In this document: positions 10,595 through 23,723 of the stretch, one piece after another
Layout of the letters: each line of letters begins with the position of its first letter
Position numbering within the stretch: the first letter of the stretch is position 1
Assembly (NCBI GenBank): GCA_021613535.1
Contig: CP075494.1
Coordinates: 13,330,001-13,394,000, forward strand
Reading direction: 5' to 3'
Length of the DNA stretch: 64,000 nt
From: Adineta vaga
Lineage: Eukaryota; Rotifera
Notes under the pieces: generated by a model
Seen by the model: only the letters and a program-made list of their open reading frames with translations
The model's database searches: none
What the model was told of the DNA's origin: nothing
Translations under genes and position numbers: made by a program

Positions 10595-13297
10595 ATGAAC
10601 AGTAAAAACAAGCAGCAAACGCCAACAAAAACCGATAAATTTTATAATAATCCATTGTACAGATTACTTTCGAATCGAACATTGAATTCAAATGAACTTT
10701 TAGAACAACTCAATTCATTACTCCACGAACAACCTGATCTAGTCGAGTTTACACATCCAAAAGAAGGATCTTATTTTCATGTTGTTTGTCACAATTTCAA
10801 TCGACAAGAGAAGTAAACTATTTATTTCGTTGATTTCAATCAATTGTGATTCTTTTCTTTTACGTTTAGTATTGCTTACAGAATAATCTATGCATTGAGC
10901 AATGCTGGTGGTGATCCAAATGTAACAGATAAAAAAGGTAACACAGCATTACATGAAGTTATTAAAGAAGGATTATTCAATAACAATTTTGATTTAATTC
11001 AAGTATGAAACATCTCTCAATTGATAGAATTTATATATGTTCGATTTAGGCATTGTTTCGTATTGGTATCGATCCACGTATTGTAAATCGTGATGGTAAA
11101 ACAGCAAGTGATTATATTAAAAATAAACCTCAATTAACAACTTTTTACAATGCTTACGGTGAAGGTATTTGGGATGCAATTGAAATGAATGATTTGAAAG
11201 AAACTCAACGATTAATGAATGGTAAATATCGAAGAATAGTGAACTTTTTCTATCAAAATAAAAACATATTTTTTAGGTTTTATTAAAGTTGATTGTAAAC
11301 ATAATTCAAATAAGACTTTATTAGATAAAGCTCGTGATCTAAATTCAACATTCATGATTGATGTTCTTGCTGATTATCAAGTAACAACTGAATTTGTTCA
11401 TTCAATATTAGCATTCGATTGGGATCGAGCAAGTCTAATTTATGAACATGAAAAAGAATTTTTCAAACCAAATTCAATGGATTCAATTCATCGATTAACT
11501 TCTCTTCGACAATATTCAAAATCATTGTTAGATTATTGTCTTGAAAGTCAATGTTCGAAACCATTTGAAATTTTATTTCATTCGCCATTAATTTCAATCA
11601 ATGTGAATATCTTATGTACTGATGGTTTACCATTTTTCTTTCATTGTTTTCAATCGTTCATATCGAAAGATATTCGTAATAATATTCTATTAAATTCCAA
11701 TATGTTAACAAAATCATCCAAAGGTGAAACATTTCTCTTTCATCTAATTCATTTATATTCTCTAAATACCAATCCGGACTATATTCATCTTTTCAAAAAC
11801 ATCATAATCAACAATCCATTACTTATTGCACAACGAAATGAAGATGAACGAACTATAGTTGAAGTAATCGAATTGAGTACATCAATGAATTTATACAGTA
11901 AATTACGACCATTCTATGATGCAATCAAACATTTAATAGTTTTACAATTGAAAAATGATTCTGTTATTGAACAATTAATTTTAAATTCTTTTGGTTATGA
12001 TTTAATTATTTTCTGTCGAAATAAAACATTCTTAATGACAAAATATGTTTATCGATTATTGCGTAATTTAAAATTACAACATGGTCTAACTGTATGGATA
12101 TCAAGTTTTCTTCGAGCTGTTGCGACAAATGATTTAATGAAAATTGAATATATTTTAAAATTAAAATCTAATATTTATCTTGCAAACGATTCATTCGGAA
12201 GAACTTGTGCACATGTAGCAGTCCTTCATCAACAACATGATATTTTGAAGTAAGCAAAATCGATGAGATTTCAATTCGTAACTCAGTGAAATAGTCGAGT
12301 GTATAAAAGAAACTTGTCTGTTACTAAGCATCGCTAATGTTTATCACTTCATTGATATATCATGTAAATTATTCCATTTGTACTCAAAATAGAGTTTTAA
12401 CAAAATGAACTCAATTGAATATTTTTAGATTCTTTGCTGAAAAATATCCGAATGTAATCAATTCAAAAGATAATATGAATCGAACATGTTTTCATTATGC
12501 TTGTTTGATGAATGATATGAAATCGATTGAAATTCTTGAACAAATTCAAGCTATTCAAGTAGGAAATTAGGAAATTCTTTTGCATAGATTTTCTTCAACT
12601 TATTTTTTAGTCGATTGATGGTTTAAATTTTACTCCGAATGATTATTTATTGAATCATAAATTATGTTTCAAAGAATTTTATATCGATGATTTTTCCAAA
12701 GTTGAATTACAACGAAAATCATTGGCAATGAGTAATTTCTTAAAGATTGTTTTTTATCCAAGTTTAAAAAAAGCAATTGAAACAAGTTCGATCGAGGATA
12801 TAAAATTACTTAATAGTGATTTAACGAAAATGGGTTGTCATTTGAAAGATTTCAATCCAATTTCTCAATCAAATGATTTTGTACAAGGTCAACGATATAT
12901 TCCATTTCTATTTGTTGGACTTGAACATCGAGCTATATTAGCAATCAAATGTTTATTACAATTAGGTTTACCATTCGTCGGAAAAATTTATATGATGAGA
13001 AATCAATTAAATCAATATTTTCTATCGAAATATTTTTCTTTGCGACCAGATATACTTCAGTGTTTTGATATTGTGGAATTGATCGATGGTATTAATGATG
13101 ATGATGAATTAAAAGATGCATTTAAACAAGAATTACCATCGACAGAAACAGGAACGAATGGAACTTTGGTAAAAATCGAACATGAACATCGAATGAAATT
13201 AAAAATATTAGCAAGAAGACAAATGATCTTAGCCAATCTAATAAATGGAGATAAAAAAACTGACATTAATAATTCAAAATCGTGTGTTATACTTTGA
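10595..13297 (+). CDS. Ankyrin-repeat protein with C-terminal CAAX box
   Basis: Exons: 10595-10812, 10870-11002, 11050-11221, 11277-12249, 12429-12558 and 12611-13297; all phases agree, giving about 770 residues. Ankyrin-type repeats are seen near the N-terminus (GGDPNVTDKKGNTALHEVIK, then IGIDPRIVNRDGKTASDYI) and again around the exon 4-6 junctions (NDSFGRTCAHVAVLHQQHDI, NSKDNMNRTCFHYACLMND, then IDGLNFTPNDYLLNHKL). The middle is helical but degenerate. The last residues, SCVIL before the stop, form a CAAX motif with terminal Leu, predicted for geranylgeranylation, with a Lys-rich region upstream. That would anchor this otherwise soluble protein to a membrane. No named orthologue is recognised. 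Confidence 0.75.
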
Positions 13298-13756
13298 AAC
13301 AAAAAGCGAAGAAACTTTTATATGTATCATTGATTATATTAAACAAAAAATATTAAGATTTTTTTTTTCGAATCATTAAAAAAGAATTTGTTTTTCTCAC
13401 AACAATTGATAGACAGAAAAGATGCAACTCGGTTGTACCATTAAAGCCATGATTTGATTGATTTAATGTAAAAACACTTTTGGATGATTCTTTCAAACGG
13501 AAGGATATTTATTTGTACTTTTCAAAGATCGAGATTCGACTATATTAGATACCTTTGTTTATTACATAGAGGTAATTTGATTTATTAAAAGAAAATGTGT
13601 TAATAATGAATACTACCTATAAGAAATACAGAATATGTACCTCGAAGAAACTGATTTCTTTCTTGGTACTTTCTGCACTTGTTATTTGTTAAAAATGAAA
13701 ATTAATATTTAGTGAATGTCTATATGTCTTTTCAACGAGGGTTTTTTTCTATTTGT
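13298..13756. other. Convergent intergenic region
   Basis: Lies between the 3' ends of the ankyrin gene (+) and the cellulase gene (-). AT-rich 3' flanks; no gene seen. Confidence 0.5.
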
Positions 13757-15354
13757 TTACGATCGTATACATTGAGTATTGTCGGTTAGTTCATGTGGAC
13801 AATCAACTTTTTTGAATGTCATTGATGGATTATCAGCATTTTGAAACCATTGAAAACGCCAATAACAACCAGGTCTTAAGACAGCTGGTAAATTTTCACA
13901 TTGTCCTATGCTGCTAACACCACCATATCTTGCACCCCATAGATCTATATTAGTAATTCCAAATTGTCTTGAACAACCATCGAACAAACCAAGACCACCA
14001 CCAGGCATTTGAAGATCAAAATGATTGTTACCAAGATCACCACCTGTATTTGTTACTTGAACCATCATTTTCTTACCAGTAACAGGTCCAGATGTAAATG
14101 TTAATAAATAGCAAGCACAACACCAATCTGATTCACCTTGGTTCTATAGAAAACAGAACAAAAATGTATTACTGTTTAATAAGAACTTCTTTTTGCCTCT
14201 TACACTTATGTGAGCAGCAGCATAACCGAATGAGAAAGTTGAATTAACACTCCATGGTTGTTGATTATTACACATAGAAGATTCACCACCATCGCAAACC
14301 GATACAGCGTTAGCGTCGATTGAATCAACACCATTTTTTTTACATGATTGAACCGGACTTGATACAGAAGCTTTGCCTGGCCATGCACAGCTGGCTTTAC
14401 AACAATCCCAATAACGAGTGGTAACACCAGCTTGTTCATTACCATTGTTTGCTTGTGTTGACGAGGATGAAGATGATGATGATGAACCAGCAGAACTACT
14501 GGTAGTAGATGGTGGAGTTGCGGTTGGATTTCCATTCGGTAAACATTGATAATAGTAGTCATTTAAATAATTACATGCAGATCCATCGCAACATGTTGTT
14601 GAACCATAATAATTTATGCCACCACATTGTTGATACATAACAACGCAATTTTCTAAAAATCAAATTAAACAGTTTATTTATTAAACTATGGTTCTGTACT
14701 TACGATTTGCTGCGCTGCTAGAGCTTGTTGTACTCTGAGTAGTCGTTGTGGTACTTTGAGTGGTAGTTGCGGTGCTTTGAGTTGTAGTCGTGGTACTTTG
14801 AGTGGTAGTTGCGGTGCTTTGAGTTGTAGTCGTGGTACTTTGAGTGGTAGTTGTAGTGCTTTGGGTTGTTGTTGTTGTTGTAGTTGTTGTATCAGGTAAA
14901 CATTGTGAATAATAGGGATTAGAGACGATACATGCTGAATCGATACAGCATGTAGCTCCTCCCCAATTTTGACCACCACATTGACTGTAGACGGTATTAC
15001 AACCTATTTATATTTATTACTACGTTGAATAGAACAATAATTTCTTATCATTATTACCTTGATTGGCGGTGGTAGTGCTTGTTGTTGTTGTGGTGGTGCT
15101 GATAGTGGATGCCGTTGTTCCTTGTAAACATTGATGATACCAAGGGTTAAGTTCTGTACATGTCAATGAATCGCAACATGATGTATCACCAGAATAATTG
15201 ATACCACCACATTGATTCCATTCAGCTACACATGGTACTATAGAATAGAATCATAAATGCTGAGTATTTCAAATAGGTTTGATATATTATGTTTCTTACT
15301 TGTTTTCGGTAAATTGGAAAATCCAATGAGTAATATAAGAACAAATTTTAACAT
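13757..15354 (-). CDS. Secreted GH45 endoglucanase with three N-terminal CBM1 modules
   Basis: Minus-strand exons: 15354-15300, 15237-15058, 15003-14704, 14652-14204 and 14143-13757, all GT-AG and in frame. The product starts with a hydrophobic signal peptide ([15 protein letters not shown]). Three fungal-type cellulose-binding modules follow, each with the CBM1 QCGG core and paired Cys ([47 protein letters not shown]), joined by Thr/Ser-rich linkers. The catalytic domain is glycoside hydrolase family 45: [16 protein letters not shown] holds the first catalytic Asp, and [17 protein letters not shown] holds the second. It would cut internal beta-1,4-glucan bonds, probably as a digestive enzyme. 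CBM1 is typical of fungi, so horizontal acquisition followed by intron gain is plausible but not shown here. Confidence 0.93.
14748..14873 (-). repeat. 42-bp minisatellite in the cellulase linker
   Basis: Three tandem 42-bp units (14748-14789, 14790-14831, 14832-14873) encode the Thr/Gln/Ser linker between the second and third CBM1. The first two units are identical and the third has a few changes. Unit length is a multiple of three, so copy changes would not shift frame. Confidence 0.85.
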
Positions 15355-17638
15355 CGTTCCTCGTTACTAGAGTATCTAACACACGAATTACTAATTACTT
15401 TCCTCTTAATAACTGTCGATTCTTACCTTCAATTATAAAAGTTTGACAAAATTGAGTTTTTTCGCTTTCTTGAGTTTGTGTTGTTGTTGCAATACTATTT
15501 ATACCCTTACCTAGCAACTTTCCGTTGCCAACCTTTCGTTTTTTTCTTCTACTTGATGACGAACTTGTTTTTGTAGTTGTCAATCAAAATTAATAAATGT
15601 ACTTTTTCTCTTTCGTTCAGCGTTTATTTTAGGATCCAAAATAGAAGAAATAAAAGTAAACATAAAAATGCTGTTGAATAATTATCGGGTAGATTCGTTG
15701 ATATGGTGAATGATAATATCTTGTTTCTGCTTATTTTAGTAATGTATGTCATGCTTTTCAAAAACATACTACGGCATCAATATATTGCATAACATGTTCG
15801 TGAATATGAAGTTCATTTGGTTCTCTGTTAATATAGAGTTCAAATATATATATATATATAATAATTTCGATTGTTTCTGATGAATTCTCAATAATGTTCT
15901 ATCACATTTTGATCATGAATCCTTATTAGTAGATCAAACCTTGTTTTTTTTTCGTTAGGTACGTTTGAAGCAAAAACAAAATTTCGAGGTTGAATGTCAT
16001 TCAAGTGCATGAAAAAATTGATTCGTTTTTAAGGACATTTTTTTCGTCAATAACATAACGACGTTTATATTAACTCATTACGTTCTATTTCTCTCTTCTG
16101 CATGCCCTCATAACCTTTTCGATCGTATATGTATGCAACCAAACTATTTGTTTTTTGTTGTTGTTAATCAATCCTCTTCACTGTTTTGATGTTTTCGTTA
16201 CTTATATAACGCATAATCACTGCTTTTAAGAACATAAGCTATTATAGATTCAACATTTGTTTTTCTCTAACGAAAAGGCTAGATTTAGTTTTATAATTTG
16301 AAATAATGATGATTAATACTATTCATATATTCAAATGTCACCTGTTGCCGAAAGTTAGATGATAAATGAATTGTCCATTATTCATATTCATATTTCTTTT
16401 CCACTTCATTGAACAAGTTGTTGCTCTTTTGTATAAAAGATGATGGTATCTTTATAATCTTAGTCATTAGTCTTTGTTTGAAATCAAAAATAGGTCAATG
16501 ATATGTTGCAAGTATTTGTATTTGATTTCCTTTCTCTTCGAGACATCAATCATGATTTTTTTTCTTCGTCTTTCTATTGATCAAGTGGAGATGACTACAG
16601 ATGATATGATCGATATTCCCGTCTTTGATAGAAAATGATCGATATTTTTTCTGGTATATTATCTCTATCGATGAGAGAATAACTAGAATGTGTTATTCAT
16701 TCAATTGAAAACATCAATCACAATGCGGTTATCATAGAAAGTATTCACTTAAGAAATAAGTGAGAATTGTTCTCTGAGATTTAATTTACTTCTGTATAAG
16801 TCACACTTAGATAATCTGTAACTAATATCATCTTCTGGGAAGATATGAGTGTATAACTAATCATCGAAAAATTTGACTGTCATTCTCAGCATTGTCTAAT
16901 GTGAATTGTTGATCAAATTTAAGTGTTAATGAAATGAAATTCTGTCAATAACAGATGTTGTTACCTGAAACTTTCTTTTTGTCCTTCTATTTTCTTTTCA
17001 TAAATAATATGGTCATATTTTATTCTAAAAGCCTATCACACATTCATAGAAGCGAGAAAAGACATTATTTTTCTTTGAAATCTATCTATCTGTACAAGCA
17101 TGCATGTCTGATGTATGTATGTATGTATGTATGTGTGGCTGTCTGTCTGTCTGTTCGTTATGTTATGTTAGAAGATAGATAAGTGAGTATCAATTCGTTA
17201 TGCATGTCCAATCAAACAGGTGACAGTCAGACATTTATACTACTATTCTCTTGAGAGATCTCTTCTTCAACTTTTTCTTCTGTCTACATTGTCTATTCTT
17301 TATCTTTCGTATTTTAAGCTGATTGATTGAGGAGGCTTGCAATCTGTCGAAATTGACCTTTTTCTTTTTGCTGTTCAATACACATATCTCTTATGTATAT
17401 CGAAATGAAATCGATCTCTTTACGTCTCTCTGATAGAGTATTGAAAATTGAGCTTCTTACATTGTGTACATAGAGACTAAATGACATATATACATATATA
17501 CACTTTTTTTTTCAATTATATATATTTAAAATTTAACCTTTCTTTTGTCGTCTGTGTCATGCAATATATATTGCTAGTGATTATTAGTTCTAAATCTGGA
17601 TGTCGCCGTCAATGATTGCTGGAGGGAAATAAGCGAAG

Positions 17639-17676
<38 letters not shown>

Positions 17677-20600
17677 ATTGCAACTTTATTATTACTATTC
17701 TAGAGCAATCAAAGGAAAACATGAATAGTAGAGAAAGTTAACTAGTGCTTTTGTAGGTTAAAGGTGCCGAAAGTGACTGCTACCACCCTAGTCATTATAC
17801 CAAAAGAAAATGAACAAAAAGAAGAAAAAAACAGAATGCTTCTGGCTGTGCGCGTGTGCTCTTCGATTGTTCCCATCATCACCTACGTTTGATGTATATC
17901 GCCTTTATTTTGTGCTTAATGATCGCTGTCGTTCAAACATCTGTCTCATTGACAAGATATTCTTCTTTCGTTCTTATTGCATAAGATTGGCGACAAGAGG
18001 CAGATGTGAACAGAATGATAGAAAGCAAACTAGATGCAGGGCGGAGTTAGCATGTGTTGTAATTGAATAGAATGACATTTGGTATCTTGAACTAGTGGCA
18101 TAGCTATTGTTTGTCTACGACGTGTGGCTCGTCATTCATACATATTTGTACAATCATTCAACATACAGTGATAATTGCAATGTTGATATCTAATCAAATG
18201 CCAATCAATGAATAGGAGTTCTATTTAATTGATCCACATCAAAAATTCAATTATCTTGACCATACAAGACGAAGATTTTCGTTATTAAAGAAAATGAAAT
18301 AGATCTGTCAATCATTTTCCTCACTAGAAAAACAGTGATGGGATACATGTGGTGGTCAAAGATTGAGATAAGAATGTAGAGTAGCCTTGAGATAAAACAA
18401 GAGCTTAATTGTGAATCTGCTTTATCTGAATGTAATGATGAACATTTACAGATGTGTATGTATGGACAGCATGAACATAGCAGTTAAAAATAACAAACGA
18501 ACTGCTATCGTACGTGTGTCATCACCATCAACATATGATTAGGAATGCGAATTGATTTTGCCACATATATACATAAATGACCGTAGGACAAGAAAACGAG
18601 AGAGAGAGAGAAAAAGATTTGTGGATCTTTGTCTTCTTCACTTCTATATAACTCAACAGGAGAAGAAGAAGAAGAAGAGAGAAAGAGAAGGACATTAATG
18701 GAGTGTCAATGAACGACACACACAGCTGGTGCGCACACACTCTCAAGAAGGTAAGTAAGGGAGCCATCTGTACAATGAGTAGGTGGAAAGTACTTGAACA
18801 TTTTACTTTGTCTTAACACTTCTATTAAAAATCCCCAAGTATGCCCTACTAGATATAATTTTCATACATTAAATCTTTAAAAAAAACAGGAAATGTTTAT
18901 TGATAAAGATTAACAAATTGAAGAAAAAAAATGTAGCATCTATAGGTGAAATAACACTTCATACCATATCGTCTAATGGTATTTTTCACACGTTAATGCA
19001 TTTACATTTAATGTAGACAAATATCTCGACACTTTTCTTTTTGTTCTACTTTCAAACAAAAACATACATCATTTTCTATGACTTCATCTTCTTTATTTTC
19101 ATACAATTGAATTTCATGACCGACTCTTATATAGTTTCAATACTTAAATCTCGATCATCATCATCATCATCATCACACTTCTTCACGTTTAATAGTTCCT
19201 AAGACTTCATACAAGTATGTATATAAATATATACACATATGAACATTGGTTGTCGTAACAATAACAACTTTCTCCCTCCCTTACTCTAATTGTTCACTGT
19301 TTAAGCCGTTTTCTTTCTCTTTTAACTGCTTCGAATAGACGCCAATTGTATATAAGAACAATTGAAAAATAAAGTTACTATTGTCTGGACGGTACCGAAA
19401 AGAGAAGAAGGAAATCGTTAGGGTACCACCCCACTAGAGAATATTCTTATGTATATGTATATATTGAACACATTCGATTAGCACAAATGAGTTACATGAA
19501 CATTTCTTTTACTCTTTTTCTCTCTCTCTCTCCCTCTCTGTCTTTTATTTTATGGGAAATGTCACATCATAGTGACGTGTCGAATACAAATAGAGTTTCT
19601 TTTTAAACTGATTGAATGAGCGCTATCATCCTCTTTTCTCTCTTGTTACTGATTGAAAATCCATTTAGCGCTCGTCTGTATAATCCATCCGGCATGTCAC
19701 TTTCTCGTTACACATGAATTCGCCTTTTTCTCTCGTTCTAGATGATACATTTTTCAATTAGCATCGCTATCGATACGTTTGTGAATATCTCGACCTCCTG
19801 TCGGTCGTTTTGATGAACAAAGTCGAAATGACGAGGTTAATTGTAAGGCGATAAAGAATGACACTCTCTTGTTTCAATATACAATAAATGAAGGATTAGA
19901 AAGATTCTCTATTCTCTTTCACATTTGTTCATTTACTCTCTGCATCAGTGAGAATTTTCGCGCTCTTGTTCTTTCTTTCTCTCTCTCTCTCTTCCTCTCT
20001 TTCCTTTTCTCCTTCTCTCAGTGCATTCGTTCATTCATTCATCCATCCATCATTTTATAACTCTTTACCCCATACTGGGCCGTGGCGAGTATGACCTTCT
20101 TCTTTCTATCATATATCTATTCAAAAGTATATTATAAAGGTAAGGATAAGTCTTCGCTGTTTTATTTCGTACACTCGGAAATCAGTAGGTGAATCCATGA
20201 AAGGAAACGAAAAGCGTGAGGTATTCTTAATTGCAATATATTTTAACTTGATAAATCAATTTGTCATCATCTTCTTTACTTTATGTCTGTTTCGTATTCC
20301 GCGATATGCATATATCTTGTGTTGAGTGAATAAGATACATCAAGATTATCTTCTATCTGTCTGAATATGTTTGTTTCATCTCGTCTCTTCCCGGAGGCGG
20401 CTCTCAACAACAATAACAGCTGTAATTTGTGAAGGTAAAGTTCTCAGAATAGACAGTGAAGATATAGATGCTTCAAGTTTTTTATTTACACACATGACTC
20501 AGCGTGTGTCGATACAATGCATTTGATTCATATCAAACTCATCATTCATTTCTAATTTCTAAGAGTATAACTTTGTATTTCGTCGGTATATATTTTGATT

Positions 20601-21261
20601 AAAGGCTATAAAAAAAGAAGATGAAGAAGACAAATGGTGATGCGAAGTGATCAAGTGTGTAGATCATATAGATGAATATCAATGATAAGTATCATCATGG
20701 TCACACGAATCAGAAAAGGTGTGAGAGTTAAATCTCGAAAATTATAACTGCTGTCGATTGAAATGATCGATTATCATTATGATTGTGTTCAATTTCTTAT
20801 TGACATGCAACATTCTTTTCTCTCTCTCTCTCTCTCTCTTTCTCGTCGATGTTAGTTGTATACAAACAAAAAGCTTTATTTGTTCATATTTTTAAGGTTT
20901 AATAGTAAATGAGAAGTGGATGGATTGTGTACAGGACGTGATGCAATCAGCATCACTCGTCGTCGTATTCGTGTGTCCGAAAGGCTAAAAGCTCTTCTTT
21001 ATGTTTGTTAAGACACATACATGTATATGAAAGGAAATAGTCGAGTGGAGGTATGTCTACAATGAAGACACAGTTTGTTTCGAAGTTGTCTTATGTAAAC
21101 AATGACATTCTTTTCGTAGAATGTGCTTATGTATGTGTATGAAGCTTTATTTTCAATGTCCGGATGTTTAAGGATAAAAAAGGATATAGAGAGAAGGATT
21201 TTTATTCTTCTTGAACAAATCATTAACTAGTTGAATATATCTTTTGTTTAAATTCTAGATA
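15355..21261. other. Gene-poor 5.9-kb stretch
   Basis: No supported gene on either strand. Short open frames here (for example 17810-18070 on + and 18528-18767 on -) are low-complexity or carry no family feature. Simple repeats include TATG/TCTG tracts (about 17112-17155), (GA)n at 17641-17674, a pyrimidine tract near 19977-20015, and (TC)n at about 20819-20843. No tRNA or rRNA was recognised by eye. It may hold regulatory DNA for the divergent cellulase and LRR genes. Confidence 0.5.
17641..17674. repeat. (GA)n microsatellite
   Basis: An uninterrupted GA dinucleotide run of 34 bases. Confidence 0.95.
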
Positions 21262-23723
21262 ATGCCATTGAACATTTTTCTAATCTTTTTTCTTCTTACT
21301 CCAATATTGTCAATTAATCTTCTTGATTTATGCCAATCAGGAATTCGTGATGATGGTTCAAATTATGTTCATTGTGCACGAAAATCACTTTCGGAAATTC
21401 CACATTTTTCATCCCATCGTTTATTTAATTTAGCATTTGATGAACTTATTCTTTCGGATAATGCTATCACACATATTCATGCGAATGCCTTCAATGGTTT
21501 ACGTATTAAACGTTTAATTATGTCCGGTAATCGTTTAAAATCTATTGATAAAAATGCCTTTCGAGAATTGGAAAATTATCTGGAACAATTAACATTAGAA
21601 TTTGATCCATCAATTGTTGATACAATACCTGAAGCAATTCAAACAAATCTTGCAAATATACGAAGTTTAACATTAACTGGATTGAATCTACGAAATTTAC
21701 CAGTCAATGTTTTTGAACAAATGAAAAAATTAGAAATTCTATCATTAAAATCTTGTAATTTACAAACAATTGAATCGGATGCATTTCATTCAATTGAAAA
21801 ACAATTAAGACATCTTTATTTAGATTATAATCAACTTGATTATCGAATATCAAATGTTATGAAACATTTAACAACATTAGAAACATTATCTATATCACAT
21901 AATCGTCTTAATCAATATGAATTGAAATTAATCAATAAAAATCTTCGATATTTAGATTTATCTTATAATGGTTTAGCAAAATTATTCTTAGCAAATATGT
22001 CCAATTTACAAATTTTAAATGTACAAAATAATCTTCTAACATCCGAACAAATTATTGGTTCAATACCTAATCAATTAAAAGAATTAATATTAGATTTTAA
22101 TTCTATTCGAACATTTAATGGAAATTTTCTTATCGAAAATAATTCATTAGAAACTTTATCTTTACAAAGTAATGATTTTTTATTGAATTATTCATCAATA
22201 TTTCAACATTTAAATAATCTTAAACGATTAAATCTAGCTAGAAATAATATTCAAACAATACCAAAAGGTAAATATCTTCTCTCTTCGAGAATTGACAGAA
22301 AGGAAGGAAGGAAGAGACTTGTAAATACAGACAAATCAAGATAGACATTGTTATTTTCTTTCTTTTTCTTTTTCAAATAGGTTTATTTAATTTTACTCGT
22401 TCACTTGAACATTTAAATATGGATCGTAATCCATTACTACCATTATCAATTGATACATTCATTGGTATTGAATTATCTTTACGTAATATTAGTTTTCAAT
22501 CATGTTCATTAACATCAAATTCTTTACCAGCATTTTCTCGTTTGATTAATCTTGAACGTTTAAAACTTCAATCAAATTTATTAATTGATATTCAACCTAA
22601 TACTTTCTTTTCATCAATGTCACAACTTATTGCAATTGATTTACAACGTAATCAATTGACACATATTCCATCAGAATTTCCTTCATCATTACGTGAATTA
22701 GAATTAGGAAATAATCATCTAACAATTTTACCATTTACGAATCAAACATTTCAACAACTATCTCAATTAATTACATTAGATTTGAATTCAAATCCATTAC
22801 AATGTGATTGTCAAATCAAACCATTATATCATTGGTTATTAACACATTTTCAATCTGAATTAGTTCCTTATGTACAATGGATATGTGCACAACCTAAAGA
22901 ACTTTCTGGTAAACAATTAGGTTCCTTAGCAGAAAAACAATTGAAATGTGAAGAGATTCAAACAACAACAACAACAACAACAACAGTAGAATTTAGTACT
23001 CAAGTAACAACTGAAATGGAATTGTTTCCTTCATTTAATGTTTGGTTAAAAGATTCAGAAACAGCTATTCTTGAATGGTCCTATGTATCAAGTCCATTGA
23101 AATTAATTGTACATGAAAATGGTTATAAATTACCAATACTCGTTTTAAATTCCAGTGAAAGTTATTTTCTTTTGGAAAAATTGAAATCATCGACAAATTA
23201 TACTTTATGTCTTCAAATAAAACAACAAAATTTATGTCGAGATTTACAAACACCATTGAAATCTCCTCGACAAAAAGTATTATCTCTCTCTTCTTCATCA
23301 AATTCATTTGAAAAACCATCATTGATGAATGATATTCAATATCTAATCACCGGTATTGCTTGTGGAATTATCGTTGTATTACTTATTCTTCTCTTAGTTG
23401 TTATCTTTCTCATTAAATATCGTACAAAATTTCCTCATCATCATTCATCAAAAACAATTGCTACTGATTCTTTCTATCAAACAACTGGTTCTGATACAAC
23501 ACAAATAGGTGGATCGTGTTCGATTGAAGACCGTTCAACAAATGGAAGTACAAATCAACCATCATCATTAACACCGATGTTTTATTATTGTCGTTCACCA
23601 CCGATTTCGACTTGTTGTCAAGAACAACAACCATATCATTTCTATCATGAAATTCCTTTTACGACATCATCGACTCAGTTACATCCACCGCCATGTCTAT
23701 GCAGGCCACCTATGATAATTTAA
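21262..23723 (+). CDS. Leucine-rich-repeat single-pass membrane protein (LRR-LRRCT-FN3-like-TM)
   Basis: Two exons, 21262-22267 and 22381-23723 (phase 1 junction), about 782 residues. A signal peptide (MPLNIFLIFFLLTPILS) precedes many LRRs of ~24 residues (for example LNLARNNIQTIPKG, AIDLQRNQLTHIP, LITLDLNSNPLQCDC). An LRR C-terminal cap with CDC...C...C follows, then a short TTTTTTTT linker. An Ig/FN3-like segment ends SSTNYTLCLQ. One membrane helix (ITGIACGIIVVLLILLLVVI) leads to a ~110-residue Ser/Pro/Cys-rich cytoplasmic tail without a TIR or kinase domain. The layout matches FLRT/LRRN/LRIT-type adhesion or synaptic receptors. An AG acceptor ends at 21258, four bases before the ATG, which is a possible trans-splice site. 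Confidence 0.88.

Noticed and set aside
15395-15583. Open frame with Ser/Arg/Lys-rich protein just upstream of the cellulase
   Set aside because: Low-complexity, no splice context, no family features; probably the cellulase promoter/5' region.
17810-18070. 86-codon open frame on the plus strand
   Set aside because: Starts in a Lys run, Cys/Arg-rich without any motif, isolated in a simple-repeat-rich region.
15355-21261. CRISPR array, tRNA or rRNA genes in the gene-poor block
   Set aside because: No regularly spaced repeats, cloverleaf pattern or rRNA-like conserved strings were seen; only simple microsatellites.
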